Shown: in pieces, positions 26,875-36,768 of the stretch
Position numbering within the stretch: the stretch's first letter is position 1
How the letters are laid out: the number at the start of each line of letters is the position of its first letter
Origin: Desulfovibrio sp. MES5
GTDB taxonomy: Bacteria; Desulfobacterota; Desulfovibrionia; Desulfovibrionales; Desulfovibrionaceae
Direction: 5' to 3'
Assembly (NCBI RefSeq): GCF_002237645.1
Contig: NZ_MJUZ01000052.1
Location: 43,714-107,713 of the forward strand
Length of the DNA stretch: 64,000 nt
Made by a program: the position numbers and the translations under genes
The notes under the pieces: model-generated
What the model saw: the letters and a program-made list of their open reading frames with translations, nothing else
Told to the model about the DNA's origin: nothing
Database searches by the model: none

Positions 26875-27259
26875 GTGCGCAAACTTTATGGGGCCAGGGC
26901 GGCACTGTCAATGCAAGAAAATTGACGGCCACGGCTCAGCGCTCCTGGCCTGGCGCTCCTGCCCTGAAGCCAGGCTGGAGCATGCCACACGCCCTTTCGC
27001 TGCGTAACAGCCCGTGATGACTCACCAACCATAACAGCGGACAAATACTTGCGCCACCGTGGCGGCAAGCGACCTCACAAACAGCCGTCAGGGTTGATTC
27101 GCGCTAACGCGGCCTCTGAAACAGCGGACGTTGCGCATAGATATGTGCGACGGGCACGGCACGCCCACTCCGGCGCGCAACAGTCTGACGGCGCACGATG
27201 CCCCGGCAGCGGCGGCGTAACCGACCGTCAGGCTGGCGCAGATGCAAGCGCCCTGCTCC
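26875..27259. other. Gap between the M23 peptidase and ttcA genes
   Basis: 385 bp with no convincing gene. It contains a near-palindrome CTTGCGCCACCG/TGGCGGCAAG at 27048-27069 that resembles a terminator stem without a U-run. Confidence 0.45.
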
Positions 27260-28030
27260 CTATTCTTCGTCCGTCGCGTCTTTTTGCGCGGCGCTGCTGC
27301 TTTTTTCCAGCTGCCAGCGCGTCAGGCCGTTGAGCACGCAACGGCGGCCATCCTTGGTGACGGCGTAAAGGTGCTCCAGCGTCTGGGCCATGTCGCTTCT
27401 GGCTGTCCTGCCCGCCGAAGGGCAGGCATTGGCCCATATGGGCAAGCTCCACTGGCGCGCCGCCTGACGGATATATTTTTTTTCCACGAGCATGAGCGGG
27501 CGGATAAGCTGCAACTGGCCGTTAAAGAAGGGCTCGTTCATACTCATGCCGTCCACCCGTCCGTTGCGGCAAAGATTCATAAAAAACGTCTCAACCAGGT
27601 CTTCCGCATTGTGGCCCAGCGCCAGGTGGGTCAGCTTGTACTGCGCGCAAAGCTCAAAAAGCCTCTTGCGGCGCAGCCATGCGCAGCGAAAACAGGCCGA
27701 GCGGCGCAGGTTCTTTTCGGAATGGGCGTCAGGCCCGTGCGTTGTCACTTCCACATGGGCGGGGATGCCGTGCTCGGCCAGCCAGGGCAAAAGAGCCGTG
27801 TGGCTCTGGCTGTCAAAACCGGGATTAAGGTGCAGGGCCATCATTTCAAAGTGAAAAGGTACGATTCCCTGGCGAATTTTAAGAGTCTTCAGCAACACAA
27901 AGCTGTCCACCCCGCCGGAGGCAGCCACGCCCACCCGGCAGCCAGGCCAGAGCATATTTGTCATCTGCATGGCCTTGCCCGCGCTTTTTACGCACACTTC
28001 CTGCGCGAAAGACCTTTTTTCTCTGCTCAT
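27260..28030 (-). CDS. TtcA-like tRNA 2-thiocytidine synthetase (PP-loop ATPase)
   Basis: 256 residues. The PP-loop is [31 protein letters not shown] supplies the CxxC of the TtcA group, and [18 protein letters not shown] is the adenylation-site helix. TtcA adenylates C32 of tRNA and inserts sulfur through a [4Fe-4S] cluster. A third cluster cysteine could be C208 in [15 protein letters not shown] lies upstream of the ATG at 28030; an earlier TTG is too close to it. In anaerobes some relatives act on other tRNA positions, so the exact base is not certain. Confidence 0.85.
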   Translation of the reverse strand: MSREKRSFAQEVCVKSAGKAMQMTNMLWPGCRVGVAASGGVDSFVLLKTLKIRQGIVPFHFEMMALHLNPGFDSQSHTALLPWLAEHGIPAHVEVTTHGPDAHSEKNLRRSACFRCAWLRRKRLFELCAQYKLTHLALGHNAEDLVETFFMNLCRNGRVDGMSMNEPFFNGQLQLIRPLMLVEKKYIRQAARQWSLPIWANACPSAGRTARSDMAQTLEHLYAVTKDGRRCVLNGLTRWQLEKSSSAAQKDATDEE

Positions 28031-28263
28031 GGCTGGCAATCTCCTTCAAAATCGTCTATGCTGCCGGGCTCTCCCGCGCATGCTTGACAGTGTCAATGGC
28101 GGCCTATATCATATCTTATTTCAGCAGGCAAAGCCTGCCCCAGGCGTATTCCACGCCCGGCCCTTTACAAAAGGTCGGGCGGTATTATTTATCAAAACGA
28201 ACTGCGGCGAAGACCCTTTCGCCCCAGCCAGCGGCCCTTGGCCGCGCACACTACGGAGGCAGC

Positions 28264-28503
28264 ATGGCCCGTATTACAGTTGAAGATTGCCAGGAGCGCG
28301 TAGACAACCGCTTTCTGCTTGTGCAAATGGCCATCAAGCGCGTGCATCAGTACCGTGAGGGGTATGAACCCCTTGTGGAATCGCGCAACAAGGAAGTGGT
28401 CACCGCCCTTCGCGAAATTGCCGCGGGCAAAGTGCTGCCCGATGATGACAGCCTTTACAATCCCCTTGCCGAAGAGCAGGCCGCGCCTGCTTCTGGCGAG
28501 TAG
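28264..28503 (+). CDS. rpoZ: RNA polymerase omega subunit
   Basis: 79 residues, [20 protein letters not shown], the standard omega start, then [15 protein letters not shown]. Omega helps assembly of beta' in RNA polymerase. CGGAGG precedes the start. It lies 111 bp before dnaJ and is probably co-transcribed. Confidence 0.95.
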   Translation: MARITVEDCQERVDNRFLLVQMAIKRVHQYREGYEPLVESRNKEVVTALREIAAGKVLPDDDSLYNPLAEEQAAPASGE

Positions 28504-28614
28504 GGACTCAGAGCTTGCAATATCTGCGCGGCGGCTGTCCTTGGGCAGCCGCCGCGCCTGTGAATACAACCTTTAGCCCAGGCGCACAAGCACGCAGCCA
28601 CCGGAATCCGGACC

Positions 28615-29721
28615 ATGATGGAGCTTGATTACTACGAGGTGCTGGGCGTTAGCCGCAGCGCTGGCGATGACGAGATCAAAAAGGCCTACCGCAAGCTTGC
28701 CCTCAAGTATCACCCGGATCACAATCCCAATGATCCTGAGGCTGAACAGAATTTCAAGCGCGCGGCCGAAGCCTATGATGTTCTGCGCGACCCTGACAAG
28801 CGCGCCCGCTATGACCGTTTTGGCCATGCTGGCGTTAACGGGGGCGGAGGTTTTGGCAGCAACGAAGATATTTTCGCCCATTTCAGCGATATTTTTGGCG
28901 ATCTCTTCGGATTTTCTGCCGCCAGCCGGGGCCCGCGCCCCATGGCCGGCTCAGACCTGCGCTATAACCTGACCATTTCTTTTTCACAGGCCGCCACTGG
29001 CGATGAAATCACCCTCTCCCTGCCAAAGCACGTTACCTGCAGCGATTGCAAGGGCAGCGGCGCGGCTCCGGGCAGCAAGGTTGAGGCCTGCCGTCAGTGC
29101 AATGGCACAGGCCAGGTGCGCCGGTCACAGGGATTTTTCCAGATCGCCATGCCCTGTACCACCTGCCAGGGCACGGGGCGCGTCATTACCAAACCCTGCG
29201 CCAAGTGCAAGGGTGAAGGCATTGTGACCGATACCCGCGAACTGGTGGTGCGCGTGCCCGCCGGAGTGGACACGGGAACCCGGCTGCGCGTGCGCGGCGA
29301 GGGCGAACCCGGCGTACACGGCGGCCCTCCCGGCGACCTTTACGTGGTGCTGACTGTTGAACAGGACAAGCGCTGGCGGCGTCAGGGCCAGGACCTTGTT
29401 TTTACCCAGGAAGTAAGTTTTGTGCAGGCGGCCCTCGGGCACAGGGTGGAAATTCCCGGCCTGGAAAAACCCATCCCCCTGGATGTTCCCAAAGGCGTTC
29501 AGAGCGGCGCTGTGTTGCGCGTGCCCGGCGAGGGCATGCCCTACCCTGGCCGCAGACAGCGCGGCGACATGCTGGTGGAAGTCAAGGTACTCACCCCCAC
29601 GCGCCTCTCAGACCGGCAGGTGGAACTGCTGCGTGAATTTGAGGCCGCCGGGGAACAGACGCCACTGCAAAAAGTCAAAAAAGCCGCCAAAAAAATCAGT
29701 AAGGCCATGGGCCTCGATTAG
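28615..29721 (+). CDS. dnaJ: Chaperone protein DnaJ (Hsp40)
   Basis: 368 residues. The J domain with HPD ([11 protein letters not shown]) is followed by a Gly/Phe-rich segment, four CxxCxGxG zinc motifs ([32 protein letters not shown]) and the C-terminal substrate-binding domain. All features of type I DnaJ are present. It stimulates the DnaK ATPase. ATG codons at 28615 and 28618 are both possible. The family B element begins directly at the stop codon. Confidence 0.97.
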   Translation: MMELDYYEVLGVSRSAGDDEIKKAYRKLALKYHPDHNPNDPEAEQNFKRAAEAYDVLRDPDKRARYDRFGHAGVNGGGGFGSNEDIFAHFSDIFGDLFGFSAASRGPRPMAGSDLRYNLTISFSQAATGDEITLSLPKHVTCSDCKGSGAAPGSKVEACRQCNGTGQVRRSQGFFQIAMPCTTCQGTGRVITKPCAKCKGEGIVTDTRELVVRVPAGVDTGTRLRVRGEGEPGVHGGPPGDLYVVLTVEQDKRWRRQGQDLVFTQEVSFVQAALGHRVEIPGLEKPIPLDVPKGVQSGAVLRVPGEGMPYPGRRQRGDMLVEVKVLTPTRLSDRQVELLREFEAAGEQTPLQKVKKAAKKISKAMGLD

Positions 29722-29850
29722 TGCATTTTAACGTTGATAAAGCTTAATGCTCTAACGCTGCACAAGAGTGCACCGCGTCACAACAAGGCCAGGATTCGGC
29801 CGAATGACAAATTGAAATGTAAAGCATTTCAAAGTTAACCTGGTCTAAGA
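29722..29850 (+). repeat. Family B intergenic element at the dnaJ stop codon
   Basis: Follows the B order: GTGCATTTTAACG/TTAATGCTC stem, ACGCTGCAC block, TTCGGCCGAA core hairpin, and the TGAAATG/CATTTCA stem ending TGGTCTAAG. It begins in the base after the dnaJ stop. Confidence 0.7.
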
Positions 29851-30236
29851 CGATCGATCTTCGCACAACGGCAGCGCTCTCAAAAGGGGCGCTGCCGCTG
29901 CTTTTGGCGCCAGTCACTATCGCCCTTCCTGCCGTTCCTGTCGCCCTGGCTCCCTTCTGACTCCCCTGTCGCCGCCTGCATGGGGCCGCCTTCCCACACC
30001 ACGCGGCCTGTCGACGCCTGCACGGGCACGCCCTCCGCACGCCTGCCCTGTCGCCTCTGTTTTTCCGCCTGTCCCCACTCTGCTTCTCTGGTCGCCCCCA
30101 GTCGAGAACGCGCTCCGGAGCAGATGCCCCATGCGATGGCGTGATGCCTGATAGAGGCTGTGTCGCTGTCCCGCTTCAGAGCAATAACCACCCAATATCA
30201 TGCCAAAACACACTAAGAGTTTTAGGGGGTGGGGGC

Positions 30237-30277
30237 GTGGGGGAGGAGACCCTTTTGCAAAAGGGTCCCTCCCCCAC
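30237..30277. repeat. Family A palindrome, copy A3
   Basis: GTGGGGGAGG AGACCCTTTTG pairs with CAAAAGGGTCCCTCCCCCAC, with one bulged base. Preceded by the family leader TTTTAGGGGGTGGGGGC. Confidence 0.82.
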
Positions 30278-30326
30278 AAAACCTTTCAAAGAAGAACCAC
30301 TCGGCCCGCACAAGCCTTTACAGATG

Positions 30327-30363
30327 CAAAAATAAGACCCCGGCCAGTTCTGGCCGGGGTCTT
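30327..30363 (-). terminator. Strong terminator-like hairpin with no upstream gene
   Basis: Perfect 14-bp arms AAGACCCCGGCCAG/CTGGCCGGGGTCTT with a 2-base loop. On the minus strand it is followed by ATTTTTGC. No gene on that strand is recognisable upstream, so it may end a small RNA or be a relic of a lost gene. Confidence 0.65.
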
Positions 30364-30990
30364 GGCGATTGATGCAAGCTTCGTCCGGGGCGTGAGGATT
30401 GCAAGGATTCTCAGACTCCGCCAGTACGCGTCGTTTGTGGCAGCGGCAAACTCTCCCGGTTCGGGAAAATCCGTTTCCGGGGCCGCCAAACGGTTTGGAC
30501 ATCTGGAAGCGCTGTATGGGTAGGGCCATCAGCGTGTCAGGCGGGCATGCGGTCCCGCCTGTTCCAGATCCGGCGCAATGGACGGGCTTGCCCGCCACTC
30601 TTGGAAATAGCGTCACCCCTGTAGCAAAATCAGGGTGACCGTACGTTGCGCATACGCAGGCACAACGCTTTCAGCGGTCTTGCCGGGAACAAGATCTCGC
30701 GGGGATGCCCATCCCCCAAGCGTCAGACTCTCCGGTCGTTGCGCTATCTTGCAACTGCCAGCGGTCTTGCTTCATTTGCAGCCCTGAGGCCACAGATGAA
30801 GGCGTTTTCACGCTTTTACGGCAAACGTCTGCCCAGGCATCCGCCTGCGCATTCCGCCGTGAACTGTTCCCGTATACCAGCGCAAGCAATCCGGAGCAGA
30901 CCGCTTTTACGCATATGCATTCTCAAAGGGTGCGGCATTCCCGTTACGGCTTGGCCGCACAGACAGACGCGCCTGCGCTTTCGACAACTG

Positions 30991-31113
30991 GAGCACTTGA
31001 CGTTTGCAATGCTCGCGTACGGCAGGCAAAAACCTGCCCACTCGCACTTCGTGACAAGGATTTTCACGAAAATCCTTGCGGAGCAGTCAATTCGTTTTAT
31101 CGTAAACTGCTCT
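30991..31113 (+). repeat. Family C intergenic element, copy 2
   Basis: Same four stem-loops as copy 1: GAGCACTT/AATGCTC, GGCAGG/CCTGCC around CAAAAA, AAGGATTTT/AAAATCCTT, and GAGCAGT/ACTGCTC closing the unit. Arms differ from copy 1 with several matching changes (for example GCGGGC to GCAGGC). Confidence 0.75.
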
Positions 31114-31462
31114 AACGTCTGCTCACACAGCCGCCTGGGCATTTCACAGTAAAATACCCATTCAGGGCTTGCCGCCAAAGGGCTCCGGAGCAGGCACGCA
31201 ACTTAACAAAACGCGTACGATTCTGGCCAGGATGGCTATTCAAGGGGAGAGCAGTTGCGCCTCACATCTCGATCGTGCCCAGAAAAACGCTCTATATTTT
31301 TTGTCGCGGTTCCGACACTGCAACCGCTCACTGTTTGTTCAATCAAGCTATCAAATGATGTCGGTCTTGGCAAATGATAATTTTCACAGCCCAGACATCA
31401 CGTCACCCGCTGATCCCGCCGACAGCGGCCAGATCTGCTATGCGCACGCTGGTTTTTTGCTG

Positions 31463-31498
31463 AAAAAAGGGGACCACTGCGTCGCAGTAGTCCCCTTT
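31463..31498 (-). terminator. Intrinsic terminator after cstA
   Basis: AAAGGGGAC..ACTGCG/CGCAGT..GTCCCCTTT stem; on the minus strand the stem ends in TTTTTTC, 22 bp beyond the cstA stop. Confidence 0.88.
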
Positions 31499-31520
31499 CA
31501 GGCAGAGTTATGCGTGCGGG

Positions 31521-33362
31521 CTATTCTTCAACAAGCGCGCGTACGGATTCGCCGTAGGAGTCTGTAACCAGGGTCTTGATGCCCATAAGTTCAGACCAGC
31601 GGCGGAACGTGCCCACAATAACAAAGACCATAAGCACCATGACAAGGCAGGCCAGGCTGGCCAGCAGATACTTGCCGTTGGGGATATAGTCGGTCGTCAG
31701 TTGCAGATAGCCGGCCCAGAAGGTCACTGCCGTCATGAACACGCCAGGGATGGCCGTCATGAGGCAGTACTTGCCCCTGTTCATGCGCAGCAGCATGCTG
31801 GTGCAGACGATGAGGGAGCAGGCCGCCAGCAGCTGGTTGCTCATGCCGAAGAGCGGCCAGATGTTGCTGATGTTGCCGGTGTACACCAGGTAGCCCCACA
31901 TGGAAGTGAAGACCAGGCTGGTAATGATGACGCCGGGCGTCCAGCTCTTGTCGCCAAACGGGGCGTACACCTTGCCGAGCATTTCCTGCAGGAAGAAACG
32001 GCCCACGCGCGTGCCGGAGTCGATGGCGGTCAGAATAAAGACCGCTTCAAACATGACGGCAAAGTTGTACCAGTAGGCCATGAGGTGATCCATATACGGG
32101 ATCTTGTGGAAAATATGCGCCATACCCACAGCCAGAGACACCGCGCCGCCGGGGCGGGCATGCAGATTAAGGCCGATTTTTTCTTCAAAGAAGCCCAGGT
32201 CGACGGTGTGCAGGCTGGGGTGTGCTGCCAGCAGGGCGTCGAACTTGGCAGGCGTGGCGTTGATGGCAAAGTAGTCGCCGGGCATCAGCGTGCAGGCGGC
32301 GATAAGGGCCATCATGGCCACAAAGCCTTCGGTCAGCATGGCGCCGTAACCCACAAACAGAATGTCGCGCTCATTGCCGATCATCTTGGGAGTGGTGCCC
32401 GTGCCGATAATGGCGTGGAAGCCGGAAATGGCCCCACAGGCAATGGTGATAAAGATGAAGGGCAGCACTGGCCCGCCGATCACGGGGCCGCCGCCGTTAA
32501 TGAAGGGCGTAATGGTGGGCATGAGAATGGTAGGCTGCACAAAGATGATGCCTACGGTGAGCATGAGAATGGTGCCTATCTTCAGATAGGTCGACAGGTA
32601 ATCACGCGGCACCAGCAGGAACCACACGGGCAGCACTGACGCGAAAAAGCCGTAAACCGCAATGGCTATGGCCACGGTGTTTCTGTCCCAGTCAAAGGCC
32701 CAGCCCAGCACATCCTTCTGCATGAGGTCATGGCCGCTCAAAATGCCCACGACAAGCAGCACCAGACCCAGAAGGCTGGCGAACAGCACGCTGTTTTGCT
32801 TGTAACGCATGATGAGGCCCATGATCATAGCGATGGGCATGGTGATGACAACAATAAACAGCGACCAGGGCGCATTGTGCATGGCGCTGATGCAGGCCAG
32901 CGAAAGGCCCGCCAGGGTGAGAATAAGAATACACAGAATGGCGATGCCAGCCACCGTGCCCGTGACAGGGCCGATTTCGCGCGTGGCGATGGCCGCAAGG
33001 CTCTGGCCTTTATGGCGCACGGAGGCGAAAAGAACCACCATGTCATGCACCGCGCCGCCGAGAACGCAGCCGATAAGAATCCACAGCGCACCCGGCAGAT
33101 AGCCGAACTGGGCGGCCAGCACGGGGCCCACAAGAGGCCCGGCGGCGGCAATGGCCGCAAAGTGGTGGCCGTACAAAACGTATTCGTTGGTTTTCACATA
33201 GTCGTGACCGTCGGCAAACCGCACAGACGGCGTCGCGCGACTGCCATCAAGACGCAATACTTTATTTGCTAAAAAAATCCCGTAAACACGGTATGAAATA
33301 GCAAAAATACACAATGCCGCAAACACGAGCGTTATGGCATTAATGTTTTCAAGAGCTTCCAT
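31521..33362 (-). CDS. cstA: CstA family carbon-starvation / pyruvate transporter
   Basis: 613 residues and about 16 transmembrane helices, beginning ALENINAITLVFAALCIFAI and containing the conserved HFAAIAAAGPLVGPVLAAQF and GYLPGALWILIGCVLGGAVH segments. CstA and BtsT relatives import pyruvate or peptides. GGGAG lies before the ATG. In a Desulfovibrio, where pyruvate is a main carbon source and intermediate, pyruvate uptake is the likely role but is inferred. It has its own terminator and is monocistronic. Confidence 0.94.
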   Translation of the reverse strand: MEALENINAITLVFAALCIFAISYRVYGIFLANKVLRLDGSRATPSVRFADGHDYVKTNEYVLYGHHFAAIAAAGPLVGPVLAAQFGYLPGALWILIGCVLGGAVHDMVVLFASVRHKGQSLAAIATREIGPVTGTVAGIAILCILILTLAGLSLACISAMHNAPWSLFIVVITMPIAMIMGLIMRYKQNSVLFASLLGLVLLVVGILSGHDLMQKDVLGWAFDWDRNTVAIAIAVYGFFASVLPVWFLLVPRDYLSTYLKIGTILMLTVGIIFVQPTILMPTITPFINGGGPVIGGPVLPFIFITIACGAISGFHAIIGTGTTPKMIGNERDILFVGYGAMLTEGFVAMMALIAACTLMPGDYFAINATPAKFDALLAAHPSLHTVDLGFFEEKIGLNLHARPGGAVSLAVGMAHIFHKIPYMDHLMAYWYNFAVMFEAVFILTAIDSGTRVGRFFLQEMLGKVYAPFGDKSWTPGVIITSLVFTSMWGYLVYTGNISNIWPLFGMSNQLLAACSLIVCTSMLLRMNRGKYCLMTAIPGVFMTAVTFWAGYLQLTTDYIPNGKYLLASLACLVMVLMVFVIVGTFRRWSELMGIKTLVTDSYGESVRALVEE

Positions 33363-33954
33363 CGTTTACTCCCGTCAGGGCTTGGCTTGCTTTCTCAACC
33401 GGGCAGGCGGCCAGATATGCCGCTGCCCTGCGAAACTGCCCAGAACAATACACAAACACATACCAAAACTGTAGCCTATCAGTGGTGCTCATCCTCCTCT
33501 TGAGAGACTGTTGAAAAAATACCCCGATATGGCCCGCATACTGTATCTAAGCCCAGTGATACAGTTTTTGCGGGCCTGCGTAATTTTTTGCTACACCCAT
33601 TATCTTTATCTGTCCATGCCGCTGAAAACCGTTTGGCGCAATCTTTTGCCCATAGCGGCCCCGCAAAAACGCCCCGCTTACTTTCGCGACTCGCTCCTGA
33701 TAGCAACAACACGCCATATTAATTAAATTTTTTAAAATGTGCCGCAGCTAATGACGGCGCAGAACACGCTGTGAAAATTTTCCGCGACTTGCACTTTTTT
33801 TCGCAAGCTTTCGGCCTCATATATCGTCCTCACCCCCCACACGCACCCACAAGGCGAACATCTTCACCCGCACAGGTTCAGCGCGGCATGTCCAGTACAA
33901 AAATGACCTCACCAGGGGGACTTGCATTTCATAATGCATGAGTCTATCGTTTGC
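33363..33954. other. Divergent intergenic region between cstA and the thiamine operon
   Basis: About 590 bp, AT-rich around 33720-33740. It must contain promoters for cstA (minus) and the thi leader (plus), but no match good enough to call was found. No gene seen. Confidence 0.45.
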
Positions 33955-34075
33955 CTACCGGCTGGGGGAGCCATCGGTGGCTGAGAAAGGGTGATAGCGC
34001 CCTGACCCCTTGAATCGCGCAGAAAAACGCGATTCTGCACCTGACGCGGATAATGCCGACGAAGGGAAGCTGGCC
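33955..34075 (+). promoter_or_regulatory. TPP riboswitch (THI element)
   Basis: The conserved core is present: GGGGGAGCC then GGCTGAGA (33979-33986), CCTGACCCCTTGAA, an extra stem GAATCGCG/CGCGATTC of variable length (P3a), CACCTGACGCGGATAATGCC (34039-34057) and GAAGGGA. Thiamine pyrophosphate binding to this leader shuts down thi genes; a terminator follows directly, so control is probably transcriptional. Confidence 0.95.
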
Positions 34076-34099
34076 AGCCTGGAGACAGGTTTGTGCTTG

Positions 34100-34131
34100 C
34101 CCGCAGCCGTATTGGTTCTGCGGGTTTTTTT
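34100..34131 (+). terminator. Riboswitch-controlled intrinsic terminator
   Basis: CCCGCAG/CTGCGGG stem followed by seven T, 25 bp after the TPP aptamer and 68 bp before thiS. Confidence 0.88.
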
Positions 34132-34199
34132 GTGGCCAAATTCGGTACCGTCAGCCACGCCCTCGCAGATCAGGCTCCTGTAACCTATGGAGGTTCTTT

Positions 34200-34400
34200 A
34201 TGAACATCGTGGTTAACGGCCAAACCGAGGACTGCGCGCCAGGCGCCAGCATCAGCCGGTTTCTGACAGAACGGGCGTATGAAGCCAGCGCCGTGGTTGT
34301 AGAGCGCAACGGGCAGATCATTGCCAGGGACACTTTTGCGCAAACCACGCTGCAAGAAGGCGATTGCCTTGAGATCGTACAGTTTGTGGGTGGTGGATAG
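34200..34400 (+). CDS. thiS: Sulfur carrier protein ThiS
   Basis: 66 residues, ubiquitin-like, MNIVVNGQTEDCAPG start and C-terminal FVGGG; the terminal Gly-Gly is adenylated by ThiF and then carries the thiocarboxylate for thiazole formation. GGAGG is eight bases upstream. First gene behind the TPP riboswitch. The 223 bp before thiG have no convincing gene. Confidence 0.95.
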   Translation: MNIVVNGQTEDCAPGASISRFLTERAYEASAVVVERNGQIIARDTFAQTTLQEGDCLEIVQFVGGG

Positions 34401-34623
34401 GGCACGTTCACGTTGAACCTGTTCCGGCGGCTGCACGGGCAGACGCTCGCCATGTGGGCGTCAGCGCGGGCATCCGCGCTGTTACGCACCCTAACAGGCG
34501 AGCGCGCAGGCTTGAGAATGTGTCTTCCCAAAGACGCACGGCCTCTGCTGCCGCTTGCCCCTGTTTGCAAAACGCACATCCACAACTGCAATCTTTCAGC
34601 AGCGCCTTTGCGCGGAGTACGCC

Positions 34624-35436
34624 ATGAATGCTAATGATCCCTTTGTGCTGGGCGGCGTCAGCCTTTCCAGCCGCCTTTTTATCGGCACCGGCAAATATGG
34701 GGCCGACAGCCTTATCCCTGCCGTGGCCGAGGCCAGCGGTTCGCAGGTCATCACTGTGGCCATGCGCCGTGTGGACAAGCCCACCTCCCAGAAGGACGGC
34801 GCAGCGCCGGGGCAGACCTCGCAAAATATCCTGACGCACATTCCCGGCCACATGCGCCTTTTGCCCAATACCTCCGGCGCGCGCAACGCTGAAGAGGCCG
34901 TGCGCCTCGCCCGTCTGGCCCGCGCTGCAGGCTGCGGCGACTGGATCAAGATCGAGGTCATCTCCGACACGCGCCATCTCTTGCCCGACGGTTATGAAAC
35001 CGCCAAAGCAACGGAAGTTCTCGCCAAAGAGGGCTTTACCGTACTGCCCTACATCAATCCCGACCTCTATGTGGCCCGCGCCTGCGTCGAGGCCGGAGCC
35101 GCCGCGGTCATGCCGCTTGGCGCGCCCATCGGCACCAACCGGGGGCTGCGCACCAAGGAGATGATCGCCATTTTGATAGAGGAACTGGACCTTCCCGTCA
35201 TTGTGGACGCGGGCATCGGGCGGCCTTCGCAAGCCTGCGAAGCTATGGAAATGGGCGCGGCCGCATGCCTGGTCAATACGGCCATAGCTTCGGCCAACGA
35301 CCCTGTGGCCATGGCGCGCGCCTTTGGCGAAGCCGTGCGGGCCGGGCGCAACGCATGGCTCTCCGGCCCGGGATTTGTGCGCGGCATGGCCGCCGGAGCA
35401 GAAGCCTCATCCCCGCTTACGGGCTTTTTGCGCTAG
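34624..35436 (+). CDS. thiG: Thiazole synthase ThiG
   Basis: 270 residues, a TIM-barrel enzyme that joins deoxyxylulose phosphate, dehydroglycine and ThiS-bound sulfur. The imine-forming lysine is K109 ([11 protein letters not shown]), and the phosphate-binding half shows [12 protein letters not shown] and [24 protein letters not shown] precedes the ATG at 34624. It is followed by thiH after 6 bp. Confidence 0.97.
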   Translation: MNANDPFVLGGVSLSSRLFIGTGKYGADSLIPAVAEASGSQVITVAMRRVDKPTSQKDGAAPGQTSQNILTHIPGHMRLLPNTSGARNAEEAVRLARLARAAGCGDWIKIEVISDTRHLLPDGYETAKATEVLAKEGFTVLPYINPDLYVARACVEAGAAAVMPLGAPIGTNRGLRTKEMIAILIEELDLPVIVDAGIGRPSQACEAMEMGAAACLVNTAIASANDPVAMARAFGEAVRAGRNAWLSGPGFVRGMAAGAEASSPLTGFLR

Positions 35437-35442
35437 GGGGTA

Positions 35443-36570
35443 ATGAACATGCAAACATTTCAGGATTTTTTGCAGAACTGGCCCGCGCAGCGAAGAGCCG
35501 AGGCCGTGCAGAAGGCCACGGAAGAACAGGTTTTTTCCGTTCTTGAGAAGCACAGCCTCCAGCCCGAGGATTTTCTGGCCCTTCTCTCCCCCGCCGCCGC
35601 CCCGCATCTGGAGCTTCTGGCCCGCCGCGCCCATGAGCTCACCCTGCGCTTTTTTGGCCGAGCGGTGCACATCTTCACCCCGCTGTACATCTCTGACGTC
35701 TGCACCAACCAATGCCGCTACTGCGGCTTTAACGCCAAAAACAAACAGCCCCGCCACCACCTCAGCGTGGATGAGGCCGCCGCCGAGGCAAGGGCCATAG
35801 CCGACCAGGGCTTCCAGCACGTGCTGCTGCTCACCGGCGACGCCCGCCACCTGTCCTCGCCCCAGTACATCGCCGATGTGGCGCGGCGTATAAAACCCTG
35901 GTTCGCCTCCGTGGGCATCGAGGTTTACTCCCTCACCACCGACGAATACAAACTGCTTGTGGACGCGGGCGTGGACAGCATGACCATGTTTCAGGAGACG
36001 TATAATCCTGATTTGTACGCATGGCTGCATCCCGCCGGGCCCAAACGCGACTACGCCTTCCGCCTCAACGCGCCGCAGCGCGCGGCTGAAGCGGGCATGC
36101 GTTCCATGGGCGTAGGAGCGCTGCTGGGGCTGGAATCCTTCGAGCAGGACGCCTTTGCCACGGGCCTGCACGCCTGGTGGCTGCAACGCCACTATCCCGG
36201 CATGGACGTCAGCGTGTCCATACCGCGCATCTGCCCGCACGAAGGCAGTTTTGACGTGCCGCACGCCCTGGACGACCGCCACCTCGTGCAATACGTGACC
36301 GCCCTGCGCTGCTTCCTGCCCCGCGCGGGCATTACCTGCTCCAGCCGTGAAAGCGCCTTTATGCGCGACCATCTGCTGCCTCTTGGGGTCACGCGCGTTT
36401 CTGCGGGCGTCTCCACGGCTGTGGGCGGGCGCGTCACTGAAGACCTGCACAACCCGGGACAGTTTGAAATCACCGATGGCCGCAGCCTGGAGGAAATGAC
36501 CTCGGCCTTGCTGGGCATGGGCTACCAGCCCATACTCAAGGACTGGGAGCATCCCGCGACGGCCTGTTAA
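35443..36570 (+). CDS. thiH: 2-iminoacetate synthase ThiH (radical SAM)
   Basis: 375 residues. The radical-SAM cluster motif is C87-x3-C91-x2-C94 (VCTNQCRYCGF). The enzyme cleaves tyrosine to dehydroglycine and p-cresol, the oxygen-sensitive alternative to ThiO used by anaerobes. The start lies 6 bp after thiG, with GGGGG upstream. The C-terminal part follows the ThiH/BATS pattern with VSAGVSTAVGG. Confidence 0.96.
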   Translation: MNMQTFQDFLQNWPAQRRAEAVQKATEEQVFSVLEKHSLQPEDFLALLSPAAAPHLELLARRAHELTLRFFGRAVHIFTPLYISDVCTNQCRYCGFNAKNKQPRHHLSVDEAAAEARAIADQGFQHVLLLTGDARHLSSPQYIADVARRIKPWFASVGIEVYSLTTDEYKLLVDAGVDSMTMFQETYNPDLYAWLHPAGPKRDYAFRLNAPQRAAEAGMRSMGVGALLGLESFEQDAFATGLHAWWLQRHYPGMDVSVSIPRICPHEGSFDVPHALDDRHLVQYVTALRCFLPRAGITCSSRESAFMRDHLLPLGVTRVSAGVSTAVGGRVTEDLHNPGQFEITDGRSLEEMTSALLGMGYQPILKDWEHPATAC

Positions 36571-36768
36571 TTGCCTTGCAACCACCTGCCCCCCTTTGCC
36601 GACGCCGAACCTGCGGGGTCGGCAAAGGGGACGGGCAGGCGGCGGCATGGCCTGACGCCCGCGCCGTCAAGCCCTGCGCGCTGTCTGTCCAGACCGCTAC
36701 GGCCGGAGCGCACGCCCCAATCCTTTAAGAATCACCAGACGCAGTGGCGATCTGCTCCAGGAGACAAC

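Larger units (their letters stand above)
29851..31462. other. 1.6-kb stretch without a convincing gene
   Basis: Open frames here are short, cross the repeats and lack ribosome-binding sites or family motifs. Besides the A, C and orphan terminator features listed separately, it has a GTCACCC/GGGTGAC hairpin near 30610-30637 and a GGCGGGC/GCCCGTC hairpin near 30582-30598. It may be a graveyard of decayed sequence or host small RNAs; neither can be shown from sequence alone. Confidence 0.5.

Noticed and set aside
22373..31113. CRISPR array
   Set aside because: Repeats are dispersed, differ in length and have no regular spacers or cas genes.
30646..31152. 168-codon frame in the dnaJ-cstA gap
   Set aside because: Crosses a family C repeat and has neither a ribosome site nor any recognisable motif.
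34413..34634. Small frame between thiS and thiG
   Set aside because: Overlaps the thiG start, lacks a convincing ribosome site and has Arg/Leu-rich noncoding composition.
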